Shown here: positions 1 through 8,790 of the stretch, piece after piece
How positions within the stretch are numbered: the first letter of the stretch is position 1
Layout: the number at the start of each line of letters is the position of its first letter
Notes under the pieces: model-generated
What the model saw: the letters and a program-made list of their open reading frames with translations, nothing else
The model's database searches: none
What the model was told of the DNA's origin: nothing
Origin: Deltaproteobacteria bacterium
Lineage (GTDB): Bacteria > Myxococcota > Myxococcia > SLRQ01
Direction: 5' to 3'
Assembly (NCBI GenBank): GCA_007130885.1
Contig: SLRQ01000065.1
Location: forward strand, 1-64,000
DNA: 64,000 bases
Made by a program: the position numbers and the translations under genes

Positions 1-205
1 CTGTCGAGGCCCTCTTTGCCGGTCCGAAGGCGGCGGGCGACACTTGAGGGGCCATCGCGAGCCGTTCAGGTGTCGCGGTGGCCTATTCTCCGCAGCTCTA
101 GGCGGACGGGTACCGTTGCGGCGCTCCCCCTTGAACTACCGCCCCGGAGCCGCACGGCCAAGCTCTCATTCAGGCAAGAACGAGAGCCGCGCTACTCGCC
201 TGGCA

Positions 206-290
206 CCTGTTCGCCCCCTGTTCGCCCCTGTTCGCGGGTTCGCGGTTCGCGGTTCGCGGGTTCGCGCAGTTCGCGGGCACCTGTTCGCGG
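206..290. repeat. Degenerate short tandem repeat (unit approx. GTTCGCGG / TGTTCGCCCC)
   Basis: Read directly: cacctgttcgccccctgttcgcccctgttcgcgggttcgcggttcgcggttcgcgggttcgcgcagttcgcgggcacctgttcgcgg. Confidence 0.85.
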
Positions 291-291
291 C

Positions 292-1053
292 TCATTCCGC
301 GATGTTGCCGTCGGGGGGACTGTTTCGCTTTTCAGGTGCTGGGCGGTCGCCTAAACGCACCATGTAGCCCATCAAGAAGGCATGGGTGATATTGTAGGTG
401 GTGCCTGTCTCGTGCGGGTTCGAGTCGACGATCCCGTGAACATGGCGCCATTCGGCGAACAAGGTTCCAGCCCCTGCGTCGAGGCGCAGGCCGAGCCCGA
501 GGACCGCGCCGAGGTCGAGAAGTCGAGGGCCGGTTATGCGGCCGTGCCGCGGCTCCCCGCAGCCGGTTGTTAGTACTCCATCCACCGTGTTTCCTTTGAC
601 ATAGCACGTGGCCCGAAGCGCTGGGGCAATGCCGACCAACGCAGTAAGGTCCACCGGAGTGGTGGGCAGGAAGGAGAACTCGGCGAGCAGCGGCGCCTCG
701 ATGTAGGTTGATCGCACATACGGCTGTGTCGGCAGCGAGTAGCCCTTGGGTACGACCGCGAGATCGCCGCGAATGGCCAGTCGGGAAAGGACGGGGGCTC
801 GGATGTTGAAGGCGCCCGACGGCGCCAGGCGGCCTGTCCCCGGAAACACCTGCCCGGGGAAGCATCCCCGGGCGTTGCAAAGCTCGACGTGGGTCACTTC
901 GGAGGCGTGGGTGGCCGAGAGCCATCCGCCGACCTCGAGGTTGCCGGCGATTGCGGGGGATGGGGCTAGGGCTAGGGCGAACAGGAAGGCGAGGAGGCGG
1001 ACGCCGGCAGGGGCAAGTGCGTGGGTGGTGCCATTGGGGCGACAGGGAATCAT
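292..1053 (-). CDS. Exported hypothetical protein, possible outer-membrane beta-barrel
   Basis: ORF with signal peptide when started at MIPCRPNGTTHALAPAGVRLLAFLFALALAPSPAIA; alternating hydrophobic segments in C-terminal half. Confidence 0.65.
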   Translation of the reverse strand: MIPCRPNGTTHALAPAGVRLLAFLFALALAPSPAIAGNLEVGGWLSATHASEVTHVELCNARGCFPGQVFPGTGRLAPSGAFNIRAPVLSRLAIRGDLAVVPKGYSLPTQPYVRSTYIEAPLLAEFSFLPTTPVDLTALVGIAPALRATCYVKGNTVDGVLTTGCGEPRHGRITGPRLLDLGAVLGLGLRLDAGAGTLFAEWRHVHGIVDSNPHETGTTYNITHAFLMGYMVRLGDRPAPEKRNSPPDGNIAE

Positions 1054-1187
1054 GTTGACCTCTCGGCAATAGACATCAGGGCAATACCCATACTGCCAGA
1101 CATGGGATATGGTTGTCGAGTGTGGCACTAACTCCCAACCATGCGGGAGTTAGTGCGCTTATCCGTGTTCCGAGAGGTTCGAGGCGA

Positions 1188-2561
1188 TTAGCCCTGGGCC
1201 GCGCCGGCGTCGACCATTCGGCCGATGAAGAGCAGCGTATCGGTCGGGCGGTCGCGAATCACGAAAAGGAAGGGGCGGTCGAGTGTCACGTTGAACACCT
1301 CCGCGGGCGCGCTTTCGCGGCCGACCACGATGGCGGTGGCGGCGGCCGCTTCGGTTCCCTCCTCATCGACGGCGATCGCAGCCTTGTGGAATGCACCGGT
1401 AACGTGCAGCTCCTCCTCGAGGGCTATTTCACTCAAGCCGCTGAAATCGGCTTCGCTAGGCGTAAAGAGTACGTTGAAGCCGGCGTCCTCGAATATGTCG
1501 CGAAGATCGAGCTCCGAGTCGAACTCGAAGCGGGGCATCACGAGCACGCCTTCCATCGGGGAGAGCTCGTCGAAGACGTTCGAGAGAGCGCCGGCGTCGA
1601 GGCCGGCCTCGAACTCCGCGAAGGTGCCTTCGTCGGGGAGGATCAAGACCATGGAAAGATCACGGCCGACGTAAGGCAGCTCCACCGCCTCGGCGCCGTC
1701 TAGGTCGGCGTAGGATGCACGGTCGACTCTCCCGCGCATCATCGGCACGTCCGTGGTCGTTCCGTCCAGGGCGGTGAAGGCTTCATCCCTTGTCGCCTCC
1801 TCCTCGAACGGGTCGAGCCAGGCACCCTTGAAGTAAATGGCATTGGTGAGAACCAGGCGGGTGAGGCTGTCGATCGAGGTGGGCGGCAGAAGCTCCTCGA
1901 TCAGGTCGCGTGTCTTGTAAGCGATGTACTCGTTTATCTCTTGTCGCGCGGCCTCGGCGGCGTTGCGGAAGTCCACGATCCACATGCCGGCGCCGTAATG
2001 GCGGGCCAGAAGCTCCAGAAACTCGTCCACGTAGGGGTAGTCGTCGAGCCCCCACAGATCGTTCACGATCTCGAGGATGGGAGCGTCGCCCTCGTCATCG
2101 CCGGGCTCGTAGTCATTGCGGGAAGCCAGCTCGCGGTCCAGAAGATTGCCGGCCGGGTGGAAGGAGTCCGGCTCCATGTGGAAGTGGAGCATTTGTGCTA
2201 TCTCTTCCGCCGTCTCACCCACGGCGCCGGGCCAGAGCAGGGAAAAAGCGGTGGAGATGCTCAGCGGCGAGAAGAGCATGTTCTCCTCCACACCGGTGGC
2301 CTCGATGCCGCGATGGTACATCCACAGCGCGAAGCTGGAGTGGTCGGAGACCAGCTGCTCGAGGTCCGCCTTGCTTGCATCGGACTCCTCGCGGTCCTCA
2401 TCCGCCGTAAGGTAGGAGACGTGGGCGGTCTTTGGAGGAGGAGGACGGTCCTGGTCGCCGGGCGGGTCGCCTGAAGGCTCGCCGGCGCTACAGCCGAAGG
2501 CGAGGAGGGCAGCCGCAATAAGGGCAAGGAACGGCATTGGGTGAGCAAAGCGGGTTTTCAT
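1188..2561 (-). CDS. Serpin family protein, predicted lipoprotein
   Basis: Lipobox LLAFGCSAG; serpin hinge EEGTEAAAATA; terminal DRPFLFVIRD...TLLFIGRM; ATG at 2561 gives the signal peptide. Confidence 0.93.
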   Translation of the reverse strand: MKTRFAHPMPFLALIAAALLAFGCSAGEPSGDPPGDQDRPPPPKTAHVSYLTADEDREESDASKADLEQLVSDHSSFALWMYHRGIEATGVEENMLFSPLSISTAFSLLWPGAVGETAEEIAQMLHFHMEPDSFHPAGNLLDRELASRNDYEPGDDEGDAPILEIVNDLWGLDDYPYVDEFLELLARHYGAGMWIVDFRNAAEAARQEINEYIAYKTRDLIEELLPPTSIDSLTRLVLTNAIYFKGAWLDPFEEEATRDEAFTALDGTTTDVPMMRGRVDRASYADLDGAEAVELPYVGRDLSMVLILPDEGTFAEFEAGLDAGALSNVFDELSPMEGVLVMPRFEFDSELDLRDIFEDAGFNVLFTPSEADFSGLSEIALEEELHVTGAFHKAAIAVDEEGTEAAAATAIVVGRESAPAEVFNVTLDRPFLFVIRDRPTDTLLFIGRMVDAGAAQG

Positions 2562-2856
2562 TCTTCTACTCCTTCTCATGAGATTGTGCCCTTGCAACCA
2601 TGCATGATGGGGGCCAGGCCCGTATTTCACCTATTTCAGTATGATAGCGCTGATGCGGGCCGCGCGCCCACTCGAAAATCCGACGATCGCGGCCTCCGGT
2701 CGTCAGTTTTCCGCCGCAAGCACTACCCGTTCCGTTCCTCGGCGATCCGAAAAGTCCGCCGCCGGCCGGCGCGACGCGACGGCGCTCTGGACCTTCTCCT
2801 CGGTCCGAGCACCCCAACTCGCGGCCACCGCGGATTTCAGGCAAGGTACTATTTCC

Positions 2857-3243
2857 ATGGCGCTCCCCCAACTCGACGATCTCGTCCGCGTCCGCTCGCG
2901 ACAGTATCTCGTGGACGACGTGGTTGCGCCCCGCGATCCGCGCGACACGACGAAGAGCCCGCTCGTTCGCCTATCCTGCATCGAGGACGACGCCGATGGG
3001 GAGCGCATCGAGGTCCTTTCCGACGCCTCCTGGGAGATCGTCGCTCGGGAGCCACAGGAGACGGTGGAGACCGGTCCAGTGAGACAACGGGAGCCGGCGG
3101 CCCGATGCGAGGACGACTGCCCGCCCGAACTGACGGGCGAGGAATGCGCCGAGCTGTGCCGATGCCTTGGCCGGTGCTCGCTAATCGCCGGTGTGCCGGG
3201 GGTCGGTGTCAAGATGGCTCACGAGCGCTGTGTGGCCGCGTGA
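2857..3243 (+). pseudogene. Probable N-terminal remnant of a DISARM DrmD-like SNF2 helicase, followed by unrelated Cys-rich sequence
   Basis: MALPQLDDLVRVRSRQYLVDDVV...LVRLSCIEDDADGERIEVL resembles the start of DrmD-type helicases; no helicase motifs follow. Confidence 0.45.
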
Positions 3244-3552
3244 AGATCACCGGAAACTCGGCCGTGGGAGCGCTCCTCGTCGCCTTCGCGGTCGAGCGAC
3301 CGGGCGCCCCAGTGCTCCGGGGACGACGACCGAGTCGACCCGGCCATGGCGGAGTGCCGCGATATCTGCAGGCGAAGCTTCGGCGACCGCGACCCGGGGG
3401 GCTACGAGCGCTGCTTCCACGCCTGCGTGCGCGGAGGTAGGTGAGCGGGTTCCGCAGATGTGCCGGCGGACGCTACCGAATCCGTAACGGGACATTCCAG
3501 CCAGGAGTTTCGCCGGGTCGCGCCGAGCAGCCGAATCATACCAGCGGCGAGC

Positions 3553-3658
3553 GAAGCGAGCGCTTCCTATTCTGCAGTCAATAGTAGCGATCGCTTCGCA
3601 ATGTTGACCTAAAAGAAGCGAGCGCTTATTATGCCGGACGTAGGAAACGATCGCTTCC
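3553..3658. promoter_or_regulatory. Array of four imperfect palindromes, consensus GAAGCGA(G/T)CGCTTC, upstream of fic
   Basis: Copies at 3553-3566, 3584-3597, 3615-3628 and 3644-3657; start-to-start spacing 31, 31 and 29 bp. Confidence 0.75.
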
Positions 3659-3671
3659 TCGTCGAGGATCC

Positions 3672-4838
3672 ATGGCACGCACGACCGGCACATACGAACT
3701 CAGCACCGTCGCTGGGGAGTCGATCGAGGCCTTCATTCCCCATCCGCTGCCCCCCAAGAACCCACCGATCGATCTCGGCGGTGAACTCCAACCGTTGCTG
3801 GCTCGAGCGAGCGAGAGCGTACGGCTGCTCGAGCTGGCGGGCGATCTGGTCCCATCCGTCGAGTGGTTCGTCTACGCCTTCGTACGCAAGGAAGCCGTGC
3901 TTTCGGCACAGATCGAGGGCACCCAGGCGACGCTGATGGACCTGCTCGAGGTCGAGGGTTCGGGCGAGGCCCCGGTCGACACCGACGTCGAGGAGGTCTG
4001 CGGCTACGTCGACGCCCTAAACTTTGCGTGGGACCACCTCGGGCGAGCGGACGGCCTGCCGCTCTCGATGCGCCTCCTGTCGGAGGCCCACGCCCGGCTA
4101 CTCAGCGGCGCACGTGGCGCGCAGAAGCAGCCCGGTGAGGTGCGGCGTTCGCAGAACTGGATCGGCGGGACTCGTCCGGGCAACGCGGCGTTGGTGCCGC
4201 CCCCTCCGCATCGCCTCGGAGAGCTGCTCAGCGACTTCGAGCGGGCCATCCATGACGAGAGCCATCTTCCGCCGCTCGTCCGGGTGGGGCTCCTCCACGT
4301 GCAGTTCGAGACGTTGCATCCCTACCTCGATGGGAACGGGCGACTGGGGCGTCTGCTCATCACCTTGCTGCTTCGGCACTGGGGACTGCTTACCCGGCCG
4401 CTGCTCTACCTCAGCTTGTTCCTCAAGATGCATCGCCAGGAGTACTACCGGCGGCTAGGCGCCGTCCGCGAAGAGGGCGACTGGGAGGGGTGGCTCGCGT
4501 TCTTCCTCGAGGGTGTTGCGACCGTCGCTGAGGAGGCGGTCGCAACCGCGCGCCGGCTCCACGTCATCGTCGGCGAGAACCGCAATCGGCTCCTTGCGCG
4601 CGAAGACACGACCGTGTTCAGCCTCCGGCTCTTCGAACTCCTGCCGGAGCACCCGATCCTCACCGTGAATCGCGTCATGGAGATCCTCGACTGCTCGCGC
4701 CCCGCGGCGGGCAAGGCCGTACGCGTGCTCGAGGCCACGCGGATCGTGCGCCCGAAGGGCGAGCGCAAGAAGAACCGGATCGTCGTGTTCGATGACTACC
4801 TTGCGCCCCTGCGGCAGGGTACGGAACTTGGCGCATGA
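3672..4838 (+). CDS. Fic family protein (class II, N-terminal inhibitory motif) with C-terminal winged-helix-like domain
   Basis: Fic core HPYLDGNGRLGRLL; inhibitory motif SAQIEG; C-terminal LFELLPEHPILTVNRVMEILDCSRPAAGKAVRVLEATRIV. Confidence 0.93.
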   Translation: MARTTGTYELSTVAGESIEAFIPHPLPPKNPPIDLGGELQPLLARASESVRLLELAGDLVPSVEWFVYAFVRKEAVLSAQIEGTQATLMDLLEVEGSGEAPVDTDVEEVCGYVDALNFAWDHLGRADGLPLSMRLLSEAHARLLSGARGAQKQPGEVRRSQNWIGGTRPGNAALVPPPPHRLGELLSDFERAIHDESHLPPLVRVGLLHVQFETLHPYLDGNGRLGRLLITLLLRHWGLLTRPLLYLSLFLKMHRQEYYRRLGAVREEGDWEGWLAFFLEGVATVAEEAVATARRLHVIVGENRNRLLAREDTTVFSLRLFELLPEHPILTVNRVMEILDCSRPAAGKAVRVLEATRIVRPKGERKKNRIVVFDDYLAPLRQGTELGA

Positions 4839-4919
4839 CGGCCAACGACTGGTGCCGAGCCCTCGGCATCGGGGTTTACATCTCGTGGCTGCCTCATCCC
4901 AACCAGCCGACTCATCGCG

Positions 4920-5480
4920 TTACTCAGCGGGGGGAAGGGTGAGCATGATCACGTTCCCGATGCCCTGATGCGGTCGTTCAAGGTGATAGTGATCCACTAA
5001 GTTCTGGATGGCCCAGCGCAGGTGATGTTCCCCGAGAGGAATGATCTTGGAGAGACACTCGGACTTGATGGAGAGCACAAACCTTTCGGCGATGTCATCA
5101 TCTTTCGCTATCACAGAAAACCCTTCACTGTTTGCAGCAGACGCAACGACCAGGTTGTTGCTGACCTCGAGTGGAGCAGACGAGTCAATCTCATGACTGA
5201 GCACCCCAGTGTGCGCCCCAAGAATGCGATTCTTGCTCGTCGAGGTTGCACCGGCTTCTGTGTGAGTGAAGATACCAACGTTCCCCTCGCCCGTTAGTCC
5301 CTCGATAATGATTGCCAACAGCCTGGCAACCTCTGCATCAAACGGATTACGTTGCCACGCCTCTTGCAGTACCGGATGTGATTCACCGACAAGTTCGGTC
5401 GCATAATAGCTGGTACCCAATGCGCGTAGCGGTTCCGAGTCCAAAGGATTGAGCTCGGCTTCGATCGCTTTTCGAGACAC
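4920..5480 (-). pseudogene. ORF whose C-terminus is a transposase integrase-core (rve_3-type) fragment
   Basis: C-terminal AERFVLSIKSECLSKIIPLGEHHLRWAIQNLVDHYHLERPHQGIGN matches the end of IS3/IS481-type transposases; DDE residues upstream absent. Confidence 0.6.
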
Positions 5481-5929
5481 TACAGAGGTACGCCCATGGG
5501 TGCCTCGATGAGCTGGCAGGCCGGCTTGGCTGGCGTGTCGGTGCGCCCGGCTCGACTTGTTTTTCGCACCCCGGAAGCAGCTCCAATTGCAGCGGGTCGC
5601 TTGCGGCTGCAGCTCGCTTTAGACGCTCGGCACCTGCCTGCATCACGGGCTCGAGGTCTCCAGACGCGAAAAGCATTCCTTTGGTCATTCCCATTGCTTC
5701 CGGTCACGCCCTCTTGTGCAAACTTCGAACGCAGAATGCCGGCCGATGGCGGGGACGTGCCGAGCGATCGTGCTTCTTCGGCTGCGCTCGTAGTCAGGGG
5801 CGTGCCGGAAACGGGTCAGGATCTCGTCGGCGCTCAACGCTCGATGGGCTGGACCACGCCGCAGGCGACCCGCGCTCCGGTGTCCCGTGCGTGTTCGACG
5901 CATAGCCGGGCACCTGATGCTCGTCGACG

Positions 5930-6409
5930 CTAGTGAGATGGCCTCTCGTGTCTCTTCCAATCAAAAAGGCCCTTCCAGCCGTCCTCCCCGTTGAAGTACA
6001 TCGAAAAGAAGCGCATCATCTCATCCTCGGAGATCAGGTCGGCCGATGTGTAATGATTCCCGCCTTCTTTGTATTCGACAATGTAGCCGTTCTCAGTGAC
6101 CGAGGTCTGAGCGAAATCATCGCCTGAAGACAAGACAAGGAAGAAGTTGTCAGTGTCAAGGGAGCTGAGCCCTTCGATTAGGATATCGTATGATGCTGAT
6201 TCAAGCTCAGTGCCGTCCGCCATTCTCAAGGAAAAGGCCTGAGCGGCAGTAGTCGGTTCGCGATCCGCGCCGACAGCATGGTCGTCTTCACGAGTCTCCT
6301 CGAATGAAGGAGAGTCCGGCATGGGATCGGGCTGCACGTCTCGCTTGCAGCCCGTGAATACTAGGGAAATTGAGAGAAGGGTCGCTAGGGAAAGTGTGAG
6401 TCTGTTCAT
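5930..6409 (-). CDS. Hypothetical lipoprotein
   Basis: MNRLTLSLATLLSISLVFTGCKRD signal peptide and lipobox. Confidence 0.65.
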   Translation of the reverse strand: MNRLTLSLATLLSISLVFTGCKRDVQPDPMPDSPSFEETREDDHAVGADREPTTAAQAFSLRMADGTELESASYDILIEGLSSLDTDNFFLVLSSGDDFAQTSVTENGYIVEYKEGGNHYTSADLISEDEMMRFFSMYFNGEDGWKGLFDWKRHERPSH

Positions 6410-6481
6410 TTTTTTCCTCCGCACGTTGAAGTAGCGTCTGGATGGTATGCGTCTCCCAACCCGCCCCTCGATACCTCGTCA

Positions 6482-7099
6482 TCATTGGAAGATCCACACG
6501 AGAGCAGGAAGCACGCAGCGGCAAGGACAGTAATCAAGCAACGGGGTAGCTTCATTTGATGGATCTCCTTCACAGGGGGGAACCGCATATCCGTCCGAGT
6601 CGGCGATGAAGCCCCGGTTGGACGATTCTGCCAGCTTCGTTTCGGTGACGCCCTCTCGGCGCAGAGGCTCGGTGAGCTTGCTCGGCCATAGGGGCAGGTC
6701 GCGTTGAAGATCTTCATCCGCCATGAAGTGCCTGGCCCACTTGGCCTCGAGCAGGTCCTCCATACCGCCGGGGCTGAAGTTGCTCGAACCAAGCGTGACC
6801 GCCGATTCGATGCGCTCGAGCAGGAAAGCACGCTCGTCGATGGAACGAGGCTCGGTTCTCAAGAGAGCCGGCGCGGCATCGTGGACGCGCGTGGCCCAGC
6901 CGTCGGCCCGCTCGATGAAATCGAGAATCTCGGCCGCGTGCAAGTAGTAGTCGACCTCACGCGGACCAACCTCGAGCAGGTGCATAACGCGGGCTCTATC
7001 GCCTCCGTCTCTGATTACCTCGAGGACGGTGCGCAGGTCGTCGAAGTGGTTGGCCTGGGGGATGGGCGGACGAAGCAGTTTGCGAGCGGGCTGGGACAC
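6482..7099 (-). CDS. Hypothetical protein, possibly winged-helix/accessory-type, C-terminus possibly degraded
   Basis: Coherent N-terminal sequence FDDLRTVLEVIRDGGDRARVMHLLEVGPREVDYYLHAAEILDFIE; C-terminal ~40 aa look like out-of-frame read-through. Confidence 0.4.
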   Translation of the reverse strand: MSQPARKLLRPPIPQANHFDDLRTVLEVIRDGGDRARVMHLLEVGPREVDYYLHAAEILDFIERADGWATRVHDAAPALLRTEPRSIDERAFLLERIESAVTLGSSNFSPGGMEDLLEAKWARHFMADEDLQRDLPLWPSKLTEPLRREGVTETKLAESSNRGFIADSDGYAVPPCEGDPSNEATPLLDYCPCRCVLPALVWIFQ

Positions 7100-7397
7100 G
7101 CGGGGATTATCCTAGATCCTTGGCGGGAGATCGACCGGCGAGGATCTGACTCTGGTCTCCGTTGTGAGCCATGCCCTTATGGCCGTTCGGTGGAGTACGC
7201 ACCGCCTGGATGCCGACGGCAGAGGATCCTCCCGCGGGGCCTCTCTCCAGCACCGCACCAAGATGAGCGGACCCGCCCCGGTCTTGAACCGTACCCGTGG
7301 GCCGGATATCGTGCCGGGGTGCGCCGCGAGGCGGTGCGGCAACGAAATTGACACCCGAGCCCGGCCGGCGGCCGGGGCCGTCATATGCGGAGGACTC

Positions 7398-8777
7398 GTG
7401 ATCAGTCAAACAGGCAAACCGTTGCCCGTGCCGACCCCCGAACCGGCACCCGAAAAACCGGCTCGCGAGACATGGGGCACCCGTGTCGGCTTCGTCCTGG
7501 CCGCGGTAGGAAGCGCGGTGGGCCTCGGGAACATGTGGAGGTTCCCATACGTGGTGGCCGACAGCGGCGGAGCCGCGTTCGTTGTTCTTTACATCGGGCT
7601 CCTGCTCTTCATCGGCGTGCCGATACTTCTCGCCGAGCTGGCCGTAGGCAGAAGCTCGAAACTCTCGCCGGTGGGAGCGCTGCGATCCGCCGGCGGGAAG
7701 GGCTGGGTTCCGCTAGGCATGCTCTATGTGGCGACCGGCTTCTTGATCCTTGCCTACTACTCGGTGATAGCCGGATGGACCGTGCGCTACGCGCTGGAAG
7801 CGATAGTGGTCGGCTTCCCCGCGGATGCGGGCGCGCGCTTCGAGGCCATCTCGTCCAGCCCGGCGGCCATCGGTTACCACATCGCCTTCATGGCGGTCGC
7901 GGTCGTCATAGTCATGGGAGGCATCAAGAAAGGCATCGAGCGTGCCTCTCTCGTCTTGATGCCGCTATTGGCGCTCATCCTCGTGGGCATCGCGGCGTGG
8001 GCGGTTACCCTGGAGGGAGGAAGCGCGGGCTACATCTTCTATCTGCGCCCGTCCTTCGAGGAGCTCTTCGACCCTCATGTCTTGTCCCGCGCGGCCGGCC
8101 AGGCTTTCTTCTCCTTGAGCCTTGGCATGGGAGCAATGCTCACCTATGCCTCCTACCTCTCGAGGCGCGAGGACATAAACGGGCAGGCGTGCTCCATCGC
8201 CGGCGCCGATTTCGGAATCGCTTTCGTCGCCGGCCTTGCGATCTTTCCCATCATCGCGGCCTTGGGTCTATCGGGACAGGTCGGCGAGAGCGCCATAGGA
8301 GCCTTGTACATAGCCATTCCCGGCGCTTTCGAGGCGATGGGTGTGGCGGGCCGCGTGGTGGGCATCCTCTTCTTCCTCGCCCTGATTGTTGGTGCGCTCA
8401 CCAGCGCCATCTCGCTGATGGAGGTGGTTACCTCCTCCGTAATCGACGAGCTGAAGATCAGCAGAAAGAAGGCCGCCTTGCTGACGGGAGGCGCCATAGC
8501 AGCTCTTGGCATTATCCCGGCGGTCTCGTTGGGCGCGCTCGATGTGATGGATCGTCTGGCCGGTGACCTGTTCTTGGTGTTCGGGGCGTTCTTGATAGCT
8601 GTTTTCGTGGGCTGGAGGATGAAGCACGCCGCCGAGGAGCTGGCCACCGGAGCAGGACCTTTCTTCGCCAGACTGGTTCCGGTGTGGGTCTTCCTCTTGC
8701 GATTCGTGATACCGCCGGTTCTTCTCGTGGTGCTCTACAACAGCGTTCGAACCACGATCAGCGCCTTCACGGGTTGA
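7398..8777 (+). CDS. Neurotransmitter:sodium symporter (NSS/SNF) family transporter
   Basis: TWGTRVGFVLAAVGSAVGLGNMWRFPYVVADSGGAAFVVLY; GTG start at 7398 just before the conserved region. Confidence 0.93.
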   Translation: MISQTGKPLPVPTPEPAPEKPARETWGTRVGFVLAAVGSAVGLGNMWRFPYVVADSGGAAFVVLYIGLLLFIGVPILLAELAVGRSSKLSPVGALRSAGGKGWVPLGMLYVATGFLILAYYSVIAGWTVRYALEAIVVGFPADAGARFEAISSSPAAIGYHIAFMAVAVVIVMGGIKKGIERASLVLMPLLALILVGIAAWAVTLEGGSAGYIFYLRPSFEELFDPHVLSRAAGQAFFSLSLGMGAMLTYASYLSRREDINGQACSIAGADFGIAFVAGLAIFPIIAALGLSGQVGESAIGALYIAIPGAFEAMGVAGRVVGILFFLALIVGALTSAISLMEVVTSSVIDELKISRKKAALLTGGAIAALGIIPAVSLGALDVMDRLAGDLFLVFGAFLIAVFVGWRMKHAAEELATGAGPFFARLVPVWVFLLRFVIPPVLLVVLYNSVRTTISAFTG

Positions 8778-8790
8778 TCGTCTCGTACGC

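Noticed and set aside
5496-5933. 145-aa plus ORF and overlapping minus ORFs at 5383-5707
   Set aside because: No recognisable motifs, signal peptide or consistent composition; probably non-coding
7164-7397. N-terminal extension of the NSS transporter ORF
   Set aside because: Low-complexity Arg/Ala/Gly sequence with no transporter similarity; GTG at 7398 fits better
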